A stretch of 10,294 nt of DNA from Gammaproteobacteria bacterium (GTDB lineage: Bacteria; Pseudomonadota; Gammaproteobacteria; BMS3Bbin11): NCBI GenBank assembly GCA_030597275.1, contig JAUVSB010000033.1, positions 1-10,294 of the forward strand, given 5' to 3'. The notes under the pieces were generated by a model that was not told the DNA's origin, did not search any database, and saw only the letters and a list, made by a program, of their open reading frames with translations. Positions 6,266 to 10,294 of this stretch are shown here, piece after piece. Numbering within the stretch: the stretch's first letter is position 1; every line of letters begins with the position of its first letter. The position numbers and the translations under genes were made by a program.

Positions 6266-7583
6266 ACCGGTCATTCGTATTCAGCAGTTGAGTAAGTCCT
6301 ATCGTATCTATAATCGCCCTATAGACCGCGTGCTGGAATCTGTTCTGCATCGCTCAGGACTCCGAAAGTCCGGTACACGCTTCCGTGAAATAGAGGCACT
6401 GAAACCGATGGACCTGGATATCTACCCGGGGGAAACGGTTGGCATAATCGGACAAAATGGCTCGGGTAAATCTACTTTACTGCAGATCATCAGCGGCACC
6501 CTGTACCCCTCTAGTGGCAGTGTAGAAGTTAATGGCAGACTGTCTGCGCTGCTGGAACTCGGCGCCGGTTTTAATCCAAACTTCAGTGGCCGCGAGAATG
6601 CCTATTTGAATGGTTCGATTATGGGTATAAGCCGTGATGAGATGGCTAGAAGGTTTGATGATATTGTGGAATTCTCTGGTATAGGTGAATTCATTGATCA
6701 ACCTGTTAAAACCTATTCTAGCGGTATGTATGTACGGTTGGCTTTTGCCGTGGCAATTCATATGGACCCGGATATCCTTGTGGTTGATGAAGCATTGTCA
6801 GTGGGTGATGTACGATTTCAGAATAAATGCTTCCGCAAGCTTCGTGAGATGAAAGCACGCGGTACCACAACCCTTTTTGTTACACACTCAAGTGATTTGA
6901 TCGTCAGGCATTGCGATCGTGCTGTATTACTGGAGAAAGGAAGGGTGCATGCTACGGGTGATCCGGCAGATGTCGTCAATGAATATCTGAATCTTCTTTT
7001 TAATAATGATGAAGGGCAGGTCAAGGTTTTATCAGCAGATGGTGATACGCAGAGCCATGAAAAGAATGGATTGATCACAGATCGTAGTGTAGATGGCTGC
7101 CGCTTGCGACCTTTCTATAATGCTGCTGAATATCGTTGGGGAGATCAGCGAGGTCAAATTCAGGACTATGTATTACTGATTAATGATGAGCCCGCAAGCT
7201 CTATGTGCCAGAGTGGCGATCAAATAGACCTGTTACTAAGGGTTGTATTCAAAGATGATGTGGCAAATCCCATTCTTGGCTTAACGCTTAAAACCTCAGA
7301 TGGCATCGTCGTTTATGGAGCGAATACCAGGGATAGGAAGCTCGAAGTGCCTGCTGGCAGGGCAGGCAATGAATTCCTGATCCGATACCGTTTTCCTATT
7401 AATGTTGTCGGTGGTGATTATTTTATTTCCCTGGGCCTGGCGGATGACGATGAACAAAAAGATAACCTGGCGGTTGACCGGCGCTATGACCTTATTCATT
7501 TACAGGTCAAAGCGGAGCAGAGGGATTTTGGTATAGCTGCATTGAACATGGAAATGTCGATTGATTCCGGCGCTGAACTATGA
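6255..7583 (+). CDS. wzt: Polysaccharide ABC transporter ATPase with C-terminal glycan-recognition domain (Wzt-like)
   Basis: The ATPase subunit that drives glycan export by the Wzm permease. Residues 1-250 form the nucleotide-binding domain: Walker A GQNGSGKS (66-73), signature YSSGM (154-158), Walker B ILVVDEA (174-180) and H-loop His211 in TLFVTHSS. SALLELGAGFNPNFSGRENAYLNG (97-120) is typical of Wzt/TagH/KpsT ATPases. Residues from about 285 to 440 form an extension with beta-strand-like stretches (YVLLINDEPASSM, IDLLLRVVFKD, RYRFPINVVGGDYFISLGLA) that fits the Wzt C-terminal domain, which in E. coli O9a binds the modified end of the finished O-polysaccharide. At 442 residues the protein is close to O9a Wzt and about twice KpsT. 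The frame is open to an ATG at 6204, but AGAGG at 6242-6246 supports 6255, as does the start of the domain. Its stop overlaps the next gene as ATGA. Confidence 0.93.
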   Translation: MSSEPVIRIQQLSKSYRIYNRPIDRVLESVLHRSGLRKSGTRFREIEALKPMDLDIYPGETVGIIGQNGSGKSTLLQIISGTLYPSSGSVEVNGRLSALLELGAGFNPNFSGRENAYLNGSIMGISRDEMARRFDDIVEFSGIGEFIDQPVKTYSSGMYVRLAFAVAIHMDPDILVVDEALSVGDVRFQNKCFRKLREMKARGTTTLFVTHSSDLIVRHCDRAVLLEKGRVHATGDPADVVNEYLNLLFNNDEGQVKVLSADGDTQSHEKNGLITDRSVDGCRLRPFYNAAEYRWGDQRGQIQDYVLLINDEPASSMCQSGDQIDLLLRVVFKDDVANPILGLTLKTSDGIVVYGANTRDRKLEVPAGRAGNEFLIRYRFPINVVGGDYFISLGLADDDEQKDNLAVDRRYDLIHLQVKAEQRDFGIAALNMEMSIDSGAEL

Positions 7584-9937
7584 CGCATGAAGAACAATCA
7601 TTGTCCTTGGTTCTGCTTCAGGATGATGAATCTGAACAGTCAGTATTTATCGATCCACTGGCCGAACGACAACGCCTCTGCTTCGAGAATATACCGTCTG
7701 ACCAGGCAGCGCTAACTTTGTTATTCAGACGGGCTGCTGGTAGCGGGCGGGACGGTTTCAGCCATCTTGATCGCATTCGGCTGACAGAAATGAGTTCTGC
7801 AGCAGGAAAAGATCTACTTCATTTTGCTGATCCTGATGAAATCCTTGATGCCTGTCAGCTAACGGACCTGCGCTACCGTCATTCAGCCCTCGGTGAGGTT
7901 TTTGTTGTCACGGGCCCAAATCCTGCTATTGCGTTCTCGCTGCCTGAACTGAAAAAAGATACCAGTCTGCAATTGTGTATAGAGTTGTCAGCGCCATATT
8001 CTCTTGATTATGCCATCGCACAGGATGGTTTTATCAGAGAAGAGAATGATTACATAAGCCATATTCGTGATCTTGAATTTGAGCTGCTTAGTTATAAAAA
8101 ATTCAAATTTGAAATTGAGGAAATCAAACGCTCTAAAGCCTGGCGACTGATAGAAGGAGGGCGCCAGCTGATATATAACAAGCTGCTTGGTCGCTTACCA
8201 TCATTACGCGATAAGGCTCTTGACGTAACTCGACCTGAAGAAAGTAAAAAAACTTCAGCCAGGATGGGTGCTGCCTGGAAGTACGAATATACATTTACTG
8301 AAGCAGATGCAAATCGAATAAAATCAGATTTAACTACATTGAATAAAAAACCATTGATCAGCCTGGTGATGCCGGTATTCAATGTTGATCCGCAGTGGCT
8401 GCAGGCTGCTATTGAGAGCGTCGAGAGCCAGCTCTATGAAAACTGGGAACTTTGCATTGTCGATGATGCTTCTTCACGTGAAGAAACGATTGCTTATCTT
8501 AAAACCCTTCGTCATCCCCGGATAAGAACCCGTTTCCTGGATAACAATCGAAATATCTCTGGCGCAACGAATGAAGCCATACGCTTTGCCAATGGTGAAT
8601 ACCTGGCGTTTATGGACAATGATGATGAGCTGACACCGGATGCCCTTTATGAAATGGTCAAGGCTATCAATGAGACCGATGCGGATCTAATCTATTCTGA
8701 CGAGGACTTTATTGATCTTGAAGGAAATTATAGCGACCCTCATTTTAAACCGGATTTTTCACCTGATTTGTTGCTTTCACATAACTACATTACCCATTTT
8801 GTGATAGCAAAAAAATCACTGGTTGAAGAGGTTGGTCTGCTGGACAGTCGTTATGATGGTGCACAGGATCATGAATTATTGCTGCGCCTGACAGAACAGG
8901 CCAGGCAGATATATCATGTTCAAAAGGTGTTATATCACTGGCGCAAAAGTGAGACATCAACCAGTTTAAATCCTGACGCGAAACCGGGTGCCTTAATTAG
9001 TGCACGACTGGCTTTACAGTCTGCGATAGAAAGACGTGGAATTGATGCCGAGATTATTGATGAAAAAGAGCCTTTCTTTTTTCGTGTTAAACGCAGAATA
9101 ACAGGTACTCCACTGGTCAGTATAATTATCCCGTTTCGTGATAAACCTGACCTGCTGAATACTTGTGTCAATTCTATTCTCGATCATTCAACCTGGGAAA
9201 ATATTGAGATTATTGCGGTCTCCAATAACAGTCGTTCAAGTGAAACCTTTAACTTGGTCCATCAGTTGGAAGAAAAGTCATCACAATTTCGCTGCCTTGA
9301 GTTTAATGAAGAATTTAACTTTTCACGTGTTGTGAATTATGGTGTCAGTCAAGCTAAGGGTGAGTATCTGATCATCCTTAATAACGATATTGAGGTCATC
9401 AGCTGGGACTGGATAGAAGCAATGCTGGAGCAGGCACAGCGTGAAGAGGTAGGTGCTGTTGGCGCGAAACTTCTTTATCCTAACAATACTATTCAACATG
9501 CTGGCATTGTTATCGGGCTCGGTGGCTATGCCGGCCATTCTCACAAACTCTGCCGAGTAAATAGTCCGGGTTACTTTAATTTGTTGCAATCCATTCACAA
9601 TGTTTCCGCCGTGACTGGGGCCTGCCTGATGATTTCACGTAGTAAATTCGATGCAATAAATGGTTTTGATGAAGAAAACTTCAAGATCGCCTACAACGAT
9701 GTAGATTTTTGTCTGCGTCTGAGGGAGCAGGGTTTACTGAATGTGTTTACCCCTTATGCCGAGCTTTATCATCACGAATCGATATCAAGAGGTTATGAGG
9801 ACACAGAGGAAAAACAGCAGCGCTTCAGTGGTGAAAAGGAACGTCTCAAGGCCAGACATGCCGGCATACTTGAGCAGGGCGACCCATATTATAATCCCAA
9901 CCTGACCCATGATCGCGAGGACTACAGCATCCGCTGA
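7580..9937 (+). CDS. Two-module GT2 glycosyltransferase with an unassigned N-terminal domain
   Basis: A large (785-residue) soluble-looking protein without signal peptide or membrane span, likely building the glycan exported by Wzm/Wzt. Residues 1 to about 155 are unassigned and beta-rich looking. Residues 156-205 are a charged, probably helical linker ending in SKAWRLIEGGRQL, a motif often seen in polysaccharide-locus enzymes. GT2 module 1 (about 258-505) starts at PLISLVMPVFN, has VDDAS (294-298), the metal-binding acid motif MDNDDE (345-350) and QDHELLLRL (429-437). GT2 module 2 (about 510-740) starts at TPLVSIIIPFRD, has ILNNDIE (599-605) where a DxD-type motif is expected, then NTIQHAGIVIGLGGYAGHSHK (636-656) and YNDVDFCLRL (705-714). 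The last two are typical of rhamnosyltransferase-like GT2 enzymes of O-antigen loci. It starts at the ATGA overlapping wzt, with a weak ribosome binding site, so coupling is likely. Two catalytic modules suggest two linkages made by one protein. Donor and linkage are unknown. Confidence 0.9.
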   Translation: MTHEEQSLSLVLLQDDESEQSVFIDPLAERQRLCFENIPSDQAALTLLFRRAAGSGRDGFSHLDRIRLTEMSSAAGKDLLHFADPDEILDACQLTDLRYRHSALGEVFVVTGPNPAIAFSLPELKKDTSLQLCIELSAPYSLDYAIAQDGFIREENDYISHIRDLEFELLSYKKFKFEIEEIKRSKAWRLIEGGRQLIYNKLLGRLPSLRDKALDVTRPEESKKTSARMGAAWKYEYTFTEADANRIKSDLTTLNKKPLISLVMPVFNVDPQWLQAAIESVESQLYENWELCIVDDASSREETIAYLKTLRHPRIRTRFLDNNRNISGATNEAIRFANGEYLAFMDNDDELTPDALYEMVKAINETDADLIYSDEDFIDLEGNYSDPHFKPDFSPDLLLSHNYITHFVIAKKSLVEEVGLLDSRYDGAQDHELLLRLTEQARQIYHVQKVLYHWRKSETSTSLNPDAKPGALISARLALQSAIERRGIDAEIIDEKEPFFFRVKRRITGTPLVSIIIPFRDKPDLLNTCVNSILDHSTWENIEIIAVSNNSRSSETFNLVHQLEEKSSQFRCLEFNEEFNFSRVVNYGVSQAKGEYLIILNNDIEVISWDWIEAMLEQAQREEVGAVGAKLLYPNNTIQHAGIVIGLGGYAGHSHKLCRVNSPGYFNLLQSIHNVSAVTGACLMISRSKFDAINGFDEENFKIAYNDVDFCLRLREQGLLNVFTPYAELYHHESISRGYEDTEEKQQRFSGEKERLKARHAGILEQGDPYYNPNLTHDREDYSIR

Positions 9938-9957
9938 CAGGGTGTGTAAAATGTCCA

Positions 9958-10294
9958 ATGAGTGCACTGAACCAGAGATTACCTGAAAAGCTATGGCCGG
10001 GTTTGGGTACTGCCCGTTTGATCAGCGGTTATGTAAGTAGTGATGAGCCGCTTAAAGATATATCTGTCGTGGCTCAAACCGATGTTTCAGCGTCTACATT
10101 GCTGCAACTGGCGATAGATAAGATAGATGATTGTTGCATGGCAGATAACCCGCGTAGGTGCTTGCTGTCGAGTTTTACCAGCCTGGTCAGATTCTCTGCA
10201 GTCAGTCAGAATATGTGCTTGTCTACAGAAACGACGGCAGAAGTTAGTGCTAAAAAAAGTGAAGCCATTGATATAAGCTCGATAGAATTATTGG
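9958..10294 (+). CDS. Unidentified protein, 5' part only (runs off the window)
   Basis: An ATG at 9958 opens a frame with no stop for 112 codons up to the window edge, on the same strand and 20 bases after the glycosyltransferase stop. The protein begins MSALNQRLPEKLWPGLG and continues with mixed polar and hydrophobic residues, including Cys-Cys at 60-61 and further cysteines at 69 and 87. There is no signal peptide, membrane span or motif I recognise. The ribosome binding site is poor (AGGG at 9939-9942 is 15 bases away). No in-frame ATG or GTG lies between the preceding stop and 9958. An overlapping ATG at 9951 in another frame ends after 11 codons. Position and uninterrupted frame argue for a real operon member; function is unknown. 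I can only guess that it belongs to the same polysaccharide pathway. Confidence 0.6.
   Translation, partial: MSALNQRLPEKLWPGLGTARLISGYVSSDEPLKDISVVAQTDVSASTLLQLAIDKIDDCCMADNPRRCLLSSFTSLVRFSAVSQNMCLSTETTAEVSAKKSEAIDISSIELL

Noticed and set aside
7348..7368. 7-bp inverted repeat (TGCCTGC / GCAGGCA) inside wzt, considered as a terminator
   Set aside because: It lies in the middle of a coding region with no U-tract, and is short enough to arise by chance.
9938..9960. Terminator or promoter between the glycosyltransferase and the last frame
   Set aside because: The 20-base gap holds no stem-loop with a T-run and no -35/-10 pair.

Overview
The window is a same-strand polysaccharide biosynthesis and export locus from a Gram-negative bacterium. 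Heptose-pathway genes (LPS inner-core precursors) and an O-antigen-type ABC exporter point to a diderm. The HldA, HldD, RmlA and RmlB sequences look most like Gammaproteobacteria, but no gene here fixes a genus. Base composition looks moderate and even, with no insertion sequence, tRNA, rRNA or CRISPR array visible.

Layout: a short leader (1-150) holds a good sigma70-like promoter candidate and a possible 17-codon leader ORF that abuts the first gene. Then come ugd (UDP-glucose to UDP-glucuronate), hldA (heptose-7-phosphate kinase without the fused nucleotidyltransferase), hldD (ADP-heptose epimerase), rmlB and rmlA (dTDP-glucose synthesis and 4,6-dehydration), wzm and wzt (ABC-2 exporter with a C-terminal glycan-recognition extension), and a 785-residue protein with an N-terminal non-catalytic region and two GT2 glycosyltransferase modules. 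A further reading frame opens at 9958 and runs off the right edge; I do not recognise it.

The genes are tightly packed. Three junctions are 4-base ATGA overlaps (hldA/hldD, rmlB/rmlA, wzt/glycosyltransferase), wzm/wzt overlap by 11 bases, and the largest gap between complete genes is 37 bases. No intrinsic terminator is visible, so a single long transcript is likely. The probable working model is that Ugd and RmlA/RmlB supply nucleotide sugars, glycosyltransferases build the glycan on the cytoplasmic face on a lipid carrier, and Wzm/Wzt moves the finished chain across the inner membrane. HldA/HldD supply ADP-heptose, either for the lipid A-core acceptor or as a building block of the glycan. 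Several partner genes (hldC, gmhA, gmhB, rmlC, rmlD) are absent here and must lie elsewhere or be replaced.

Most of the window is recognisable biology. The parts least explained by known families are the N-terminal ~155 residues of the double glycosyltransferase, the unidentified frame at the right end, and the leader upstream of ugd.
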